Assembly: GCF_003651245.1 (NCBI RefSeq) | Contig: NZ_RAPE01000002.1 | Coordinates: forward strand, 124,001 to 188,000 | Reading direction: 5' to 3' | Source of the DNA: Roseovarius spongiae | GTDB taxonomy: Bacteria > Pseudomonadota > Alphaproteobacteria > Rhodobacterales > Rhodobacteraceae | DNA: 64,000 bases | In this document: positions 35,004 through 56,372 of the stretch, one piece after another | How the letters are laid out: each line of letters begins with the position of its first letter | How positions within the stretch are numbered: position 1 is the first letter of the stretch | Position numbers and translations under genes: made by a program | Notes under the pieces: model-generated | The model's input: the letters and a program-made list of their open reading frames with translations, nothing else | Database searches by the model: none | What the model was told of the DNA's origin: nothing

Positions 35004-35032
35004 TTGATTTTTGCCGCACGGCGCAATAAACG
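35004..35032 (+). promoter_or_regulatory. Candidate promoter for tuf copy 1
   Basis: TTGATT at 35004-35009, a 17-base spacer and TAAACG at 35027-35032 lie in the gap before tuf. This would give a leader of about 95 bases containing two hairpins. Only the -35 is close to consensus. Confidence 0.4.
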
Positions 35033-35051
35033 GCGCGCCAAGCGCCCGGGT

Positions 35052-35106
35052 GGCGGGGGTGATCCCCGCCCTGCCCAGCACCCGTAGGGTGGGGTCTGTC
35101 CCCACC
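35052..35106 (+). promoter_or_regulatory. Double-hairpin leader upstream of tuf copy 1
   Basis: Hairpin A pairs GGCGGGG (35052-35058) with CCCCGCC (35064-35070). Hairpin B pairs GGTGGGG (35088-35094) with CCCCACC (35100-35106). Between and within them runs CCCGTAGGGTGGG, which recurs in the leader of tuf copy 2. The pair of stems sits about 30 bases before the start codon. Confidence 0.55.
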
Positions 35107-35134
35107 ACCCTGACAGAGAAGAGGAGCCAGCACC

Positions 35135-36310
<1,176 letters not shown>

Positions 36311-36408
36311 CATCGCACTAGCGATGTCGCCCGTGTGCGCGGGGTGGCGGTCGTTCGCCAAGGGCAAATGACGAGAGCCCGGTCGGCACCGGGGGCAGAG
36401 ACAGGACC

Positions 36409-36440
36409 AGGGCGCCTTTCCATCCGGAAGGCGCCCTTCT
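36409..36440 (+). terminator. Terminator after tuf copy 1
   Basis: GGGCGCCTT at 36410-36418 pairs with AAGGCGCCC at 36428-36436 and is followed by TTCTTCG. It lies about 100 bases after the tuf stop and before the tRNA-Trp gene. Confidence 0.65.
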
Positions 36441-36473
36441 TCGTATTCGGGGGCCGATATCTCCAATCGCCCC

Positions 36474-36502
36474 TTGCGCCGCCGCCCGAGTTGGCTTAAT
36501 CC
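36474..36502 (+). promoter_or_regulatory. Candidate promoter for tRNA-Trp
   Basis: TTGCGC at 36474-36479 is followed after 17 bases by TAATCC at 36497-36502. Transcription would begin about seven bases before the mature tRNA at 36516. Confidence 0.4.
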
Positions 36503-36515
36503 CCGAGCCGCGTGA

Positions 36516-36591
36516 AGGGGTATAGCTCAGTTGGTAGAGCGACGGTCTCCAAAACCGTAGGTCGCGGGTTCGAACCCTGCTGCCCCTGCCA
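36516..36591 (+). tRNA. tRNA-Trp (CCA anticodon)
   Basis: The 76-base gene folds as a standard cloverleaf. The acceptor stem AGGGGTA pairs with TGCCCCT (one G-T pair), the D arm is GCTCAGTTGGTAGAGC, and the T arm contains GGTTCGAACC. The anticodon loop CTCCAAA puts CCA at 36549-36551. The 3' CCA end is encoded. The place between tuf and secE is the usual one for this tRNA in alphaproteobacteria. Confidence 0.97.
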
Positions 36592-36601
36592 CGCCCCGCT
36601 G

Positions 36602-36631
36602 CTTCTTGCTTCAAATACTCTCGCCGAAGCC
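36602..36631 (-). repeat. Intergenic palindromic repeat, copy 2 (inverted, diverged)
   Basis: Read on the minus strand this stretch gives TTCGGCGAGAGTATTTGAAG followed by CAAGAAG. It aligns with the copy at 12119-12150 (GCGGGGATATTCGGGGCAAGAAG). It begins about ten bases after the tRNA-Trp gene. The form matches a repeat scattered through Rhodobacteraceae intergenic regions. Confidence 0.45.
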
Positions 36632-36834
36632 GCCCCTGACCGGCCGGGGGCGTCATGTGTCGCGATTGACGCAGGACAGCCGCCACGTTTTCGACGAATT
36701 TCCGCGCGATTGCCTCGACTTGGACAAGTCTGCCTTAATTTCGCCAGAATCGCGCCGTAGAAATAATGCAATCGGTCCCGGCCTGCGGGCGGACCGGGTG
36801 TGCGTGGGGGCGTCACACGGGAAGTTGGGCTGCC

Positions 36835-37587
36835 ATGTCTGGCTTGAATGACATTTTGATGCGGGATGCGGATCGGCGCGCCCTGCGCTTTGGCCTGCAA
36901 CTCGATCCGCTCGAGTCGCCGGGCATCACGCTCTCGGACGAGGAGGTCGACGCGATCATCGCAGACACGCTCGCCGCGAACCGCAAGGCCGCGGAGGCGG
37001 AGGCCGTCGCGCCGCCGCCGCCGGCGCCCGAACGTCGCCGCAGGGCGGACAGCGATGTCACGGACGACGACCTCGCCTGCCTTACGCGGGTCGAGAATTA
37101 CGCCGGGGCGCCTGTCGAGATACCCGAGGAGGAGGCGCCCGTCGCCAAGGCGCCCCCCCGGACCGAGCGCGTGCGCGCCCGGCGCAGGCTGCGGCGCATC
37201 GCGCTCGGGGGGCTTCTGGTCAGCCTGCTCTATTTCTGGCCCTGGTTCGTTCCGCTGGTTCTGCTGGCCCTGTTCTGGCTGGGTCTGGTGGTCTTCATCC
37301 TCGCCGGCCATGACGGCGCGTCATCGGCGTGCCTTGGCTTCTACCGTTGGCTCGACGCGCGCTGGCCGCAGCGGGCGGAGCGTCTGCGCGCGACGCTCGA
37401 TCGCGGCGCGCTGCGGCTCGATGCGATTCTCGACCGGCTGCCGGAACGCTGGACGGCGGGGCTCTACCTGCCGGACTTCAGCCGCGAGAACCTGAACCCC
37501 GACGCCTTTGCCGGACGGCCCGATCCGTTCGACCGGCTTTCGGCCGAGCTCCGCGGCCGCAAGGACGACGCGCCCCAGACCCCTTGA
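36835..37587 (+). CDS. Uncharacterised membrane protein between tRNA-Trp and secE
   Basis: A 250-residue protein starting MSGLNDILMRDADRRAL. It has an acidic, Pro-rich N-terminal half (about 1-110), an Arg-rich stretch TERVRARRRLRRIAL, and two close membrane helices (about 120-160; LLVSLLYFWPWF and LVLLALFWLGLVVFILA). A C-terminal cytoplasmic helix-rich tail follows. I do not recognise a family. The positive cluster before the helices predicts the N-terminus inside. Its place immediately before secE and nusG is unusual for a textbook order and may be a lineage-specific insertion. Confidence 0.75.
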   Translation: MSGLNDILMRDADRRALRFGLQLDPLESPGITLSDEEVDAIIADTLAANRKAAEAEAVAPPPPAPERRRRADSDVTDDDLACLTRVENYAGAPVEIPEEEAPVAKAPPRTERVRARRRLRRIALGGLLVSLLYFWPWFVPLVLLALFWLGLVVFILAGHDGASSACLGFYRWLDARWPQRAERLRATLDRGALRLDAILDRLPERWTAGLYLPDFSRENLNPDAFAGRPDPFDRLSAELRGRKDDAPQTP

Positions 37588-37677
37588 ATTCGGACGGCGC
37601 GGCGCGTATGTCGCGCAGACGGGCAGGGGCCGACGCGGCCCCGTCCGCTCCGAACAGGCATCGAGAGTAGGCAACGC

Positions 37678-37875
37678 ATGGCACGCACCAATCCGCTCCA
37701 GTTCATCCAGCAGACCCGCGCCGAGGTCAGCAAGGTTGTCTGGCCCACCCGGCGCGAGGTTTTCCTCACCACGGTCATGGTGTTCATCATGGCGGCGCTC
37801 ACGGCGGTCTTCTTTGCGCTGGTCGATCTGGGGATCCGCAGCGGTTTGCAGGCCATCCTGGGCTTCTTCGGCTGA
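37678..37875 (+). CDS. secE: Preprotein translocase subunit SecE
   Basis: A 65-residue SecE with one membrane helix (LTTVMVFIMAALTAVFFALV) preceded by the conserved amphipathic segment EVSKVVWPTRREV. It stabilises SecY in the SecYEG protein-conducting channel. The short single-helix form is normal outside enterobacteria. It is followed by nusG, as in most bacteria. Confidence 0.95.
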   Translation: MARTNPLQFIQQTRAEVSKVVWPTRREVFLTTVMVFIMAALTAVFFALVDLGIRSGLQAILGFFG

Positions 37876-37984
37876 ACGGCGCGCCGCCGCGGGGCGGGGG
37901 ACGCCGCCGATACGTCGGAAACTGCGCGCGCCCCCTTGAAACGTCCCGGAATGCGCGGTAAGCGGCTGCTCATCACATGAACAG

Positions 37985-38019
37985 GGCGCGCGGCGATTCG
38001 GGTTGCGCGCCGCTTTTTG
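37985..38019 (+). terminator. Terminator-like hairpin between secE and nusG
   Basis: GGCGCGC at 37985-37991 pairs with GCGCGCC at 38005-38011, followed by GCTTTTTG. It lies 110 bases after secE and 82 bases before nusG. It could be a partial terminator that separates secE from the nusG-rplK transcription unit, or a regulatory leader for nusG. Confidence 0.45.
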
Positions 38020-38100
38020 TTCAGGGCGCTTTGATCGGGCGCCGGATAAAAGACTGGAATTACCGGCATTTGGCCGGTCGAGACGAGGAATTGGGTCGGC

Positions 38101-38634
38101 ATGGCAAAGCGGTGGTACTCGGTGAGCGTCCTCTCGAACTTCGAGAAGAAGATCGCCGAGCAGATCAGGACATCCGTCGCCGAGCAGGGTCTCGAGGACG
38201 ATATCGACGAGGTTCTCGTCCCCACCGAAGAGGTGATCGAGGTGCGCCGCGGCAAGAAGGTGACCGCCGAGCGCCGCTTCATGCCGGGCTACGTGCTGGT
38301 TCACATGGAGATGTCGGACAAGGGCTATCACCTCATCAACTCGATCAACCGGGTGACCGGCTTCCTCGGGCCGCAGGGCCGTCCCATGCCGATGCGCGAC
38401 GCCGAGGTTCAGGCGATCCTGGGTCGCGTGCAGGAGGGCGAGGAAAGCCCGCGCACGCTCATCCATTTCGAGGTCGGCGAGAAGGTCAAGGTCAACGACG
38501 GCCCGTTCGAGGATTTCGACGGCATGGTCGAGGAAGTGGACGACGACAACCAGCGCCTCAAGGTGTCGGTGTCGATCTTCGGGCGGCAGACGCCGGTCGA
38601 ACTGGAATACACGCAGGTCACCAAGCAGGCGTGA
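38101..38634 (+). CDS. nusG: Transcription termination/antitermination factor NusG
   Basis: A 177-residue NusG with the N-terminal NGN domain (KRWYSVSVLSNFEKKIAEQI, then MPGYVLVHMEM) and the C-terminal KOW domain (GEKVKVNDGPFEDFDGMVEE). It binds the RNA polymerase clamp, suppresses pausing and links polymerase to Rho or ribosomal S10. It lies between secE and rplK in the usual order. Confidence 0.96.
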   Translation: MAKRWYSVSVLSNFEKKIAEQIRTSVAEQGLEDDIDEVLVPTEEVIEVRRGKKVTAERRFMPGYVLVHMEMSDKGYHLINSINRVTGFLGPQGRPMPMRDAEVQAILGRVQEGEESPRTLIHFEVGEKVKVNDGPFEDFDGMVEEVDDDNQRLKVSVSIFGRQTPVELEYTQVTKQA

Positions 38635-38786
38635 AGCGCGCGGCCCGGGCTTCGGTCCGGCGTCCGCAGCCCGCGGTCGCGGGCATGATGTGGAAGGCGA
38701 GGGGGCCGCGGTGCCCGGACCGGACCACGACAACCGAGTGGCAGAGGGGCGCGCCCCGAAGCCGTTGTTAAGACAGGAGAAGGCCA

Positions 38787-39212
38787 ATGGCCAAGAAACT
38801 CGCTGGCACGATGAAGCTCCAGGTGAAAGCCGGGCAAGCCAATCCCAGCCCGCCCGTCGGCCCCGCGCTGGGGCAGCGCGGCATCAACATCATGGAATTC
38901 TGCAAGGCGTTCAACGCCAAGACGCAGGACATGGAGCCTGGCGCGCCGTGCCCGACCGTGATCACCTATTACCAGGACAAGTCCTTCGAGATGGAGATCA
39001 AGACGCCCCCGGCGGCCTACTATCTCAAGAAGGCGGCCAAGCTGAAATCGGGCGGCAAGACCCCGGGCCGCGAGACCGCCGGCTCGGTCAGCGTCAAGCA
39101 GGTCCGCGAGATCGCCGAGGCCAAGTGGAAGGATCTGAACGCAAATGACGTCGAATCCGCGATGAAGATCATCGTCGGTTCCGCGCGCAGCATGGGCATC
39201 GAGGTGAAGTAA
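38787..39212 (+). CDS. rplK: 50S ribosomal protein L11
   Basis: A 141-residue L11. The N-terminal proline-rich segment [21 protein letters not shown] and the C-terminal rRNA-binding domain ([18 protein letters not shown]) are intact. It forms the stalk base and the thiostrepton-binding site. AGGAGAAGG precedes the start. Coupled to rplA by one base spacing. Confidence 0.97.
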   Translation: MAKKLAGTMKLQVKAGQANPSPPVGPALGQRGINIMEFCKAFNAKTQDMEPGAPCPTVITYYQDKSFEMEIKTPPAAYYLKKAAKLKSGGKTPGRETAGSVSVKQVREIAEAKWKDLNANDVESAMKIIVGSARSMGIEVK

Positions 39213-39213
39213 G

Positions 39214-39915
39214 ATGGCAAAACCCGGAAAACGCATCCGCGCCGCGCGCGAAGCCTTCGACGGCAAGAGCAACCTCAGCGTCGAGGACGCGGTCAAGCTG
39301 GTCAAGGCGAACGCCAACGCCAAGTTCGACGAGACCATCGAGATCGCGATGAACCTCGGGGTCGATCCGCGCCACGCCGACCAGATGGTGCGCGGCGTCG
39401 TCGGCCTGCCCAACGGCACCGGCAAGACCGTGCGCGTCGCCGTCTTCGCCCGCGGCCCCAAGGCCGAGGAGGCCGAGGCCGCCGGCGCCGACATCGTGGG
39501 CGCCGAAGACCTGATGGAGACCATCCAGGGCGGCGAGATCAACTTTGACCGCTGCATCGCCACGCCGGACATGATGCCGATCGTCGGCCGCCTGGGCAAG
39601 GTCCTGGGCCCGCGCAACCTGATGCCGAACCCCAAGGTCGGCACCGTGACCATGGATGTGGCGGAGGCCGTGAAGGCGGCCAAGGGCGGCCAGGTGCAGT
39701 TCAAGGCCGAGAAGGCCGGCGTCGTCCACGCGGGCGTCGGCAAGGCGTCCTTCGACGAGGCCAAGCTGATCGAGAACGTGCGCGCCTTCATCGACGCGGT
39801 GGCCAAGGCCAAGCCGGCCGGCGCCAAGGGATCGTATCTGAAGCGCATCAGCCTGACCTCGACGATGGGGCCGGGCGTGAGCATCGACGTCGCCGACGCC
39901 TCCGCAGCAGGCTGA
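39214..39915 (+). CDS. rplA: 50S ribosomal protein L1
   Basis: A 233-residue L1 with the usual motifs ([32 protein letters not shown]). It forms the L1 stalk and in other bacteria represses its own rplK-rplA message. It starts one base after the rplK stop. Confidence 0.97.
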   Translation: MAKPGKRIRAAREAFDGKSNLSVEDAVKLVKANANAKFDETIEIAMNLGVDPRHADQMVRGVVGLPNGTGKTVRVAVFARGPKAEEAEAAGADIVGAEDLMETIQGGEINFDRCIATPDMMPIVGRLGKVLGPRNLMPNPKVGTVTMDVAEAVKAAKGGQVQFKAEKAGVVHAGVGKASFDEAKLIENVRAFIDAVAKAKPAGAKGSYLKRISLTSTMGPGVSIDVADASAAG

Positions 39916-40190
39916 GCGCGGCGATCAAGAGATTTCCGGCGGGCGCCATGTCCGCCGGGGATGGCAGGGCCAGAACACCGGCCCTGTCCTGTCCGAGACG
40001 GAGGGTTCCGGGGGCGACGCCCCTTGAATAATTCCTTCCCGAGATGGGGAACGAGATGAGATTTCCGGACGAAGGCGCCGCCTTCGGGTGATCTTCGGCT
40101 CGGGACCCTGAAATTGGACCCGAAACGGGCGTGACATCCGTCACACCCTCTACTGAGCCGGGGGGAAACCCCCAAATTTGGAGTGAAACT
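39916..40190 (+). promoter_or_regulatory. Leader region of rplJ-rplL (candidate L10 leader)
   Basis: This 275-base gap holds no gene. It contains a hairpin CAGGGCC (39965-39971)/GGCCCTG (39980-39986), several smaller G+C-rich pairings and a GGGGGAAACCCCC hairpin just before the rplJ ribosome site. Long structured leaders here bind the L10-L12 complex in many bacteria. I infer the same function but could not verify the kink-turn core. Confidence 0.45.
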
Positions 40191-40709
40191 GTGGATAGAG
40201 CCCAGAAAGAGAAAGTGGTCGAGGAACTCGGCCAGATCTTCGAAAGCTCTGGCGTCGTGGTGGTTGCCCACTACACGGGTCTGACAGTTGTGGAGATGCA
40301 GGATCTTCGCGCGCGTGCGCGCGAGGCCGATGCATCTGTTCGCGTTGCCAAGAACAAGCTCGCCAAGATCGCCCTCGAGGGCAAGCCGTGCGCAAGCATT
40401 GCAGAATACCTCACGGGCATGACCGTTCTGACCTATTCCGAGGATCCCGTGGCCGCGGCCAAGGTGTCCCAGGGGTTTGCCAAGGATAACAACAAGTACC
40501 AGATCCTTGGCGGCGCAATGGGTGAGAACGCTCTGGACCAGGCCGGTGTCGAGGCCGTGTCGAAAATGCCCTCGCGCGATGAACTCATCGCGTCGATCGT
40601 GGGCTGCATCGGCGCACCTGCTTCGAACATCGCCGGGGCCATCGGCGCGCCTGCAAGCAACATCGCGAGCATCCTTTCGACCATCGAAGAGAAGGCCGAA
40701 GCGGCATAA
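40191..40709 (+). CDS. rplJ: 50S ribosomal protein L10
   Basis: A 172-residue L10. I start at the GTG at 40191 because the protein then begins (M)[12 protein letters not shown] like other L10 proteins, and GGAG lies nine bases upstream. A 20-residue in-frame extension is not conserved. The C-terminal helix that holds L7/L12 dimers is present ([14 protein letters not shown]). An internal repeat IGAPASNIA occurs twice near the C-terminus. Confidence 0.95.
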   Translation: MDRAQKEKVVEELGQIFESSGVVVVAHYTGLTVVEMQDLRARAREADASVRVAKNKLAKIALEGKPCASIAEYLTGMTVLTYSEDPVAAAKVSQGFAKDNNKYQILGGAMGENALDQAGVEAVSKMPSRDELIASIVGCIGAPASNIAGAIGAPASNIASILSTIEEKAEAA

Positions 40710-40781
40710 GCAACTGGAACGATCCGGCAAGTGGGTTGAAAACCCGACGTTGGAACACATCTAAACGGAAAGCATGAGAAA

Positions 40782-41162
40782 ATGGCTGATCTGAAAAAGC
40801 TGGCAGAAGAGATCGTCAACCTGACGCTGCTCGAAGCACAAGAACTGAAAACCATCCTGAAGGACGAATACGACATCGAGCCCGCCGCAGGCGGCGCGGT
40901 GATGATGGCTGGTCCTGCAGGCGACGGCGGCGGCGACGCGGCCGAAGAACAGACCGAATTCGACGTCATCCTGAAATCGGCAGGCGCATCCAAGATCAAC
41001 GTGATCAAGGAAGTCCGCGCGATCACGGGTCTTGGCCTCAAGGAAGCCAAGGACCTGGTCGAAGCCGGCGGCAAGGCCGTCAAGGAGCAGGTCTCCAAGG
41101 ACGAAGCCGAAGAGATCAAGGGCAAGCTGGAAGCAGCCGGCGCCGAAGTCGAACTGAAGTAA
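40782..41162 (+). CDS. rplL: 50S ribosomal protein L7/L12
   Basis: A 126-residue L7/L12. It comprises the N-terminal dimerisation domain ([19 protein letters not shown]), a flexible Ala/Gly-rich hinge (about 38-55) and the C-terminal factor-binding domain ([21 protein letters not shown]). It recruits translation GTPases. It is followed by a strong hairpin separating it from rpoB. Confidence 0.97.
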   Translation: MADLKKLAEEIVNLTLLEAQELKTILKDEYDIEPAAGGAVMMAGPAGDGGGDAAEEQTEFDVILKSAGASKINVIKEVRAITGLGLKEAKDLVEAGGKAVKEQVSKDEAEEIKGKLEAAGAEVELK

Positions 41163-41188
41163 TCGCGGCCCGTCCGCGACACGAAGGT

Positions 41189-41218
41189 GGCAGGACCCGG
41201 CATTTTCCGGGTCCTGCC
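41189..41218 (+). promoter_or_regulatory. Attenuator-like hairpin between rplL and rpoB
   Basis: GGCAGGACCCGG at 41189-41200 pairs perfectly with CCGGGTCCTGCC at 41207-41218 around a CATTTT loop. No long T-run follows. In many bacteria a partial terminator at this place lowers rpoBC transcription compared with rplJL. Confidence 0.7.
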
Positions 41219-41397
41219 GAACCCGTCTTGGAGAGACCCCCGGCATGGGCGGGGTTTTTCCCAGGCGAGGTTCGCGATCGGGAGGCCCGTGGTGGGACAC
41301 GGGCCATGAATGGATCGGAACACGCCGTCTCAAATGGCCGCGCGGCTGGGGCCCGACAGCGCGCGCGACCGGTGAGAAACGAAAGGTGACATGTCAC

Positions 41398-45546
<4,149 letters not shown>

Positions 45547-45634
45547 GAAAATTCGCCGAATTTTCCGGACCGGGAGCTTTCGCGAGGACTCCCGGTCCGC
45601 CCCCAACGCATTGCCTTAACTGAAAGGTCACGAG

Positions 45635-49879
<4,245 letters not shown>

Positions 49880-49910
49880 GTCGCGGCCCCTTCGGACACA
49901 CGTTGCAGAA

Positions 49911-49941
49911 GGCCCCGCTCCGGCGGGGCCTTTCGCGTTTT
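49911..49941 (+). terminator. Rho-independent terminator after rpoC
   Basis: GGCCCCGC at 49911-49918 pairs with GCGGGGCC at 49923-49930 around a TCCG loop and is followed by TTTCGCGTTTT. It starts 32 bases after the rpoC stop, ending the rplKAJL-rpoBC transcription unit. Confidence 0.85.
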
Positions 49942-49989
49942 CCGGCCGCGGCGGATTGCAGCTTTCCCCGGTTCGGCTTTAATGCCTGC

Positions 49990-50895
49990 ATGACACGTTC
50001 CGAGAACCTGACCGGCGCGCTGTTGATGGCCGGGTCGGTTATGGCCTTCGCCACCAGCGACACCTTCCTCAAGCTGATCGCGGGCGAGCTGCCGATCTAC
50101 GAGATCCTGTTCCTGCGCGGGGTTCTCACCAGTATCGCGCTGCTGGTTATCGCGCAGCGCGCGGGCGTGCTGCGCCGGGCGGTGCCGCGCGCGGACAAAT
50201 GGCGGATCGCGCTGCGCTGCCTGGCCGAGATCGGGGCGTCCTACTTCTTTTTCAACGCGCTCTTCCGCATGCCGCTGGCCAACGTGATCGCGATCCTCCA
50301 GGTGGCGCCGCTTTCCATCACCCTCGCCGCGGCGCTGGTGTATCGCGAACCGCTGGGCTGGCGGCGGCTGACGGCGATCATGGCGGGGTTCGCCGGCGTC
50401 ATGCTGATCGTGCGGCCCGGGGCGGAGGGCTTCACCGTGTACTCGCTTTATGCGCTGGCCTCGGTCGGTTGCGTCACGGTGCGCGATCTGTGCACGCGCC
50501 GGCTTGGCCGTGACGTGCCCTCGGTGCTGGTCTCGCTGGTGACCTCGGTGGTGATCATGACCTTCTTCGGCCTCGCGAGCCTCGGCGAGGAATGGGTGAC
50601 GCCGACCGCGCGCCAGACCGGGCTGATCGCCGCCGCCGCGCTGTTCGTGGTGGGCGGCTACCTCAGCGCGATCATGGTCATGCGGGTGGGCGAGATCGCG
50701 TTCGTCTCGCCGTTCCGCTACGCCTCGCTGATCTGGGCGCTGCTGCTGGGCTGGGCGGTGTTCGGCGACTGGCCGCTGCCGCTCACGCTTCTGGGGGCGG
50801 GGATCGTGGTGGGCAGCGGGGTTTTCACGCTCTACCGCGAGGCGCGGCTGGGGCTGGTGAAGAAACCCGGCGTGCCGCCGCTTCATCCACGCTGA
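49990..50895 (+). CDS. DMT superfamily transporter (EamA family)
   Basis: A 301-residue protein with ten hydrophobic helices arranged as two EamA repeats (about 5-140 and 150-290). Motifs include FLRGVLTSIALLVIA in the first half and FRYASLIWALLLGWAVFGDWP in the second, typical of drug/metabolite exporters. It probably exports a small metabolite or amino acid. The start has no strong ribosome site. It lies between rpoC and the rpsL region as a separate unit, just after the rpoC terminator. Confidence 0.88.
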   Translation: MTRSENLTGALLMAGSVMAFATSDTFLKLIAGELPIYEILFLRGVLTSIALLVIAQRAGVLRRAVPRADKWRIALRCLAEIGASYFFFNALFRMPLANVIAILQVAPLSITLAAALVYREPLGWRRLTAIMAGFAGVMLIVRPGAEGFTVYSLYALASVGCVTVRDLCTRRLGRDVPSVLVSLVTSVVIMTFFGLASLGEEWVTPTARQTGLIAAAALFVVGGYLSAIMVMRVGEIAFVSPFRYASLIWALLLGWAVFGDWPLPLTLLGAGIVVGSGVFTLYREARLGLVKKPGVPPLHPR

Positions 50896-50908
50896 GGCGC
50901 GGCGCGGC

Positions 50909-51745
50909 TCAGGCGCGGGCCATCACCGCGCGGACGTGGTCCGCGTCGACGGCGTAGGTGTCGCGAAACTGCGCCTCGCCGGCGGCGTCGAGCGGCGGCA
51001 GCCGCACTGGCCTGATCCCGTCCTTCTGACGCGAGTCGTTGAAACCGTTATGGCCGCGGATGAACATGTCCTGTCCCGGCAGGCTGACCACCGGCATGAC
51101 GCGCGAGAGCTTGGCATGGCTGAAATTCATGATCCCGCGCGACGCCCCGGGCGCCACCGCCATGCCGAGCGCGGGGGTCCAGAGCGTTTCCACCGTGGCG
51201 CGCGCGCAAATGCCTTCGGGCGTTATCCGCGCGATATGGCCCTGATTGAAATCGAGCCCGACATGGCGGTTCCGCGCGATCAGCGGCGCGACGTCCCGCG
51301 CCGCCTGCCGCAACGCGGCGACGAAATTGCGGGCCACGGCGTCGTCGTCATCCATGCGGAATTGCAGGCTGGGCAGGCCGGTGTCGATGCGCGCCTCGTT
51401 GATCACCTCTCGCATCACGGCGCGGTGCCGGCCCGGCGCGCGCGGCGCCACCACCGCCTGCGGCATGTCCTCGACCAGGTCGAGCAGCCGGGCGAGCAGC
51501 GGCTCGGGCATGGCGTCGCCGACGACGATCAGCAGGGTGAAATCGGGGTCCGTCTGCGCGCGCAGGGAGGGCAGGGTCAGCGTCTCGAAGGTGGCGAAGC
51601 GTTCCTCCATCCGCACCGGGTCGTACAGGAACGCGGCGCGGTCGCGCGGGGAGTCGTGCTCGACCTGGAAGCCGCCGATCGCGGGGTAGGAAAACCGGCA
51701 CAGGCCGATCACCTGCATCTTGGAATCGTCCATGATCGCGCCCAT
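50909..51745 (-). CDS. Putative rhamnosyl transferase family protein
   Basis: A 278-residue protein resembling the putative rhamnosyltransferase family (PF11316-like). It has an N-terminal LCRFSYPAIGGFQVEHD, the segment RFATFETLTLPSLRAQTDPDF typical of a GT-A-like nucleotide-sugar fold, and an acidic cluster RMDDDDAVA that may bind metal and sugar nucleotide. The start could also be the ATG at 51733 or 51718. It converges on the DMT transporter gene and stands alone. The acceptor is unknown. Confidence 0.78.
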   Translation of the reverse strand: MGAIMDDSKMQVIGLCRFSYPAIGGFQVEHDSPRDRAAFLYDPVRMEERFATFETLTLPSLRAQTDPDFTLLIVVGDAMPEPLLARLLDLVEDMPQAVVAPRAPGRHRAVMREVINEARIDTGLPSLQFRMDDDDAVARNFVAALRQAARDVAPLIARNRHVGLDFNQGHIARITPEGICARATVETLWTPALGMAVAPGASRGIMNFSHAKLSRVMPVVSLPGQDMFIRGHNGFNDSRQKDGIRPVRLPPLDAAGEAQFRDTYAVDADHVRAVMARA

Positions 51746-52095
51746 CTTCCCGCGTGATGCCCCGGCGCAGCATGCCAGCCGCGCATGGCGCGGACAAGGC
51801 CGCGCATGGGCGCAAACCGCAGCGGCGGGGCTGTTGACAAGCCATCCGACTCCGCCTATACGCGCCCCATCCGGCCGAGGGGGCTTCTCCCGACAGTCGA
51901 AATCAAAACTGAAGTGGTCAAGATCCGGGCAATTTGAGGCGCCCCGATCCTCTGGAAACCAGCCGCGTCGTTCACCTCGGAATGGGAACGATTGCGGTCA
52001 TTGCGCTTTTGCGGACGCGCGGCGGCGCTGAGAGATTAACCCGCATGGGGCCGACCCGTGCAGACACATGTGTTGAGAGACGGGGAATAACCGGA
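51746..52095. promoter_or_regulatory. 350-bp gene-free region upstream of rpsL
   Basis: No gene was found between the rhamnosyl-transferase-like gene and rpsL. It contains the strong promoter described separately at 51834-51862. The remaining 230 or so bases would form a long untranslated leader for the ribosomal operon. No single dominant hairpin was seen in the leader. Confidence 0.5.
51834..51862 (+). promoter_or_regulatory. Strong sigma-70 promoter of the rpsL-fusA operon
   Basis: A perfect TTGACA at 51834-51839, a 17-base spacer and TATACG at 51857-51862. This is the best promoter match noted in the window and fits the high expression expected of ribosomal genes. Confidence 0.7.
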
Positions 52096-52467
52096 ATGCC
52101 AACGATCCAACAGCTGATCCGCAAGCCGCGGCAGCCGAAAGTACGAGCCCAGAAGTCGCAGCACCTCCAGGGGTGCCCGCAGAAACGCGGCGTCTGCACG
52201 CGCGTCTACACCACCACGCCGAAGAAGCCGAACTCGGCCATGCGGAAAGTCGCCAAGGTGCGCCTGACCAACGGTTACGAGGTCATCAGCTACATCCCCG
52301 GCGAGAGCCACAACCTGCAAGAGCACTCGGTCGTGCTGATCCGCGGTGGGCGGGTCAAGGACCTTCCCGGCGTGCGCTATCACATCCTGCGCGGCGTTCT
52401 GGACACCCAGGGCGTGAAAGACCGCAAGCAGCGCCGTTCGAAATATGGCGCCAAGCGCCCGAAGTAA
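52096..52467 (+). CDS. rpsL: 30S ribosomal protein S12
   Basis: A 123-residue S12 starting [12 protein letters not shown]. Both positions where streptomycin resistance usually arises are wild type: lysine in TTPKKPNSA (K43 region) and lysine in [13 protein letters not shown]. It helps decode in the A site. First gene of the rpsL-rpsG-fusA-tuf operon. Confidence 0.97.
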   Translation: MPTIQQLIRKPRQPKVRAQKSQHLQGCPQKRGVCTRVYTTTPKKPNSAMRKVAKVRLTNGYEVISYIPGESHNLQEHSVVLIRGGRVKDLPGVRYHILRGVLDTQGVKDRKQRRSKYGAKRPK

Positions 52468-52480
52468 GAGGATTTAAGAG

Positions 52481-52951
52481 ATGTCCCGCCGTCACGCAGC
52501 CGAAAAACGCGAAGTCCTGCCCGACGCCAAGTATGGCGACCGGGTTCTGACGAAATTCATGAACAACCTGATGATCGACGGCAAGAAATCCGCCGCCGAG
52601 CGCATCGTCTACAACGCGCTCACCCGCGTCGAGGACAAGGTCAAGCGCGCCCCAGTGGAGATCTTCCACGAGGCGCTCGACCTCATCAAGCCCTCGGTCG
52701 AGGTCCGCTCGCGCCGGGTCGGCGGCGCCACCTACCAGGTGCCCGTCGAGGTCCGCCCCGAGCGCCGCGAAGCGCTGGCGATCCGCTGGCTGATCTCCGC
52801 CAGCCGCGCGCGCAACGAACACACGATGGAAGAGCGCCTCGCCGGTGAGCTTCTGGATGCGGTCAACAGCCGCGGCAGCGCCGTGAAGAAGCGCGAGGAC
52901 ACGCACAAGATGGCCGAGGCTAACAAAGCCTTCAGCCATTACCGTTGGTAA
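52481..52951 (+). CDS. rpsG: 30S ribosomal protein S7
   Basis: A 156-residue S7, starting [15 protein letters not shown] and ending NKAFSHYRW. It organises the 3' domain of 16S rRNA and lies in the tRNA exit region. It starts 13 bases after rpsL. Confidence 0.97.
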   Translation: MSRRHAAEKREVLPDAKYGDRVLTKFMNNLMIDGKKSAAERIVYNALTRVEDKVKRAPVEIFHEALDLIKPSVEVRSRRVGGATYQVPVEVRPERREALAIRWLISASRARNEHTMEERLAGELLDAVNSRGSAVKKREDTHKMAEANKAFSHYRW

Positions 52952-52977
52952 AACAGATACTCTGAGGAAGCAGCCCC

Positions 52978-55101
<2,124 letters not shown>

Positions 55102-55108
55102 CCCGGGT

Positions 55109-55161
55109 GGTGGGCTCATGCCCACCCTACCCACAACCCGTAGGGTGGGCGCGAGCCCGCC
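55109..55161 (+). promoter_or_regulatory. Double-hairpin leader upstream of tuf copy 2, with an alternative pairing
   Basis: Hairpin A pairs GGTGGGC (55109-55115) with GCCCACC (55120-55126). Hairpin B pairs GGTGGGC (55144-55150) with GCCCGCC (55155-55161). A competing 11-bp perfect pairing joins GCCCACCCTAC (55120-55130) with GTAGGGTGGGC (55140-55150). It uses one arm from each hairpin, so the two folds exclude each other. Confidence 0.6.
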
Positions 55162-55188
55162 ACCCAGAGAAGAAGACAGGAGGCCATC

Positions 55189-56364
<1,176 letters not shown>

Positions 56365-56372
56365 AGGGTGGC

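Noticed and set aside
40612..40671. Short tandem repeat in rplJ (IGAPASNIA twice) considered as an assembly error
   Set aside because: The two units differ at several bases and the protein has the usual L10 length, so it is a genuine internal similarity.
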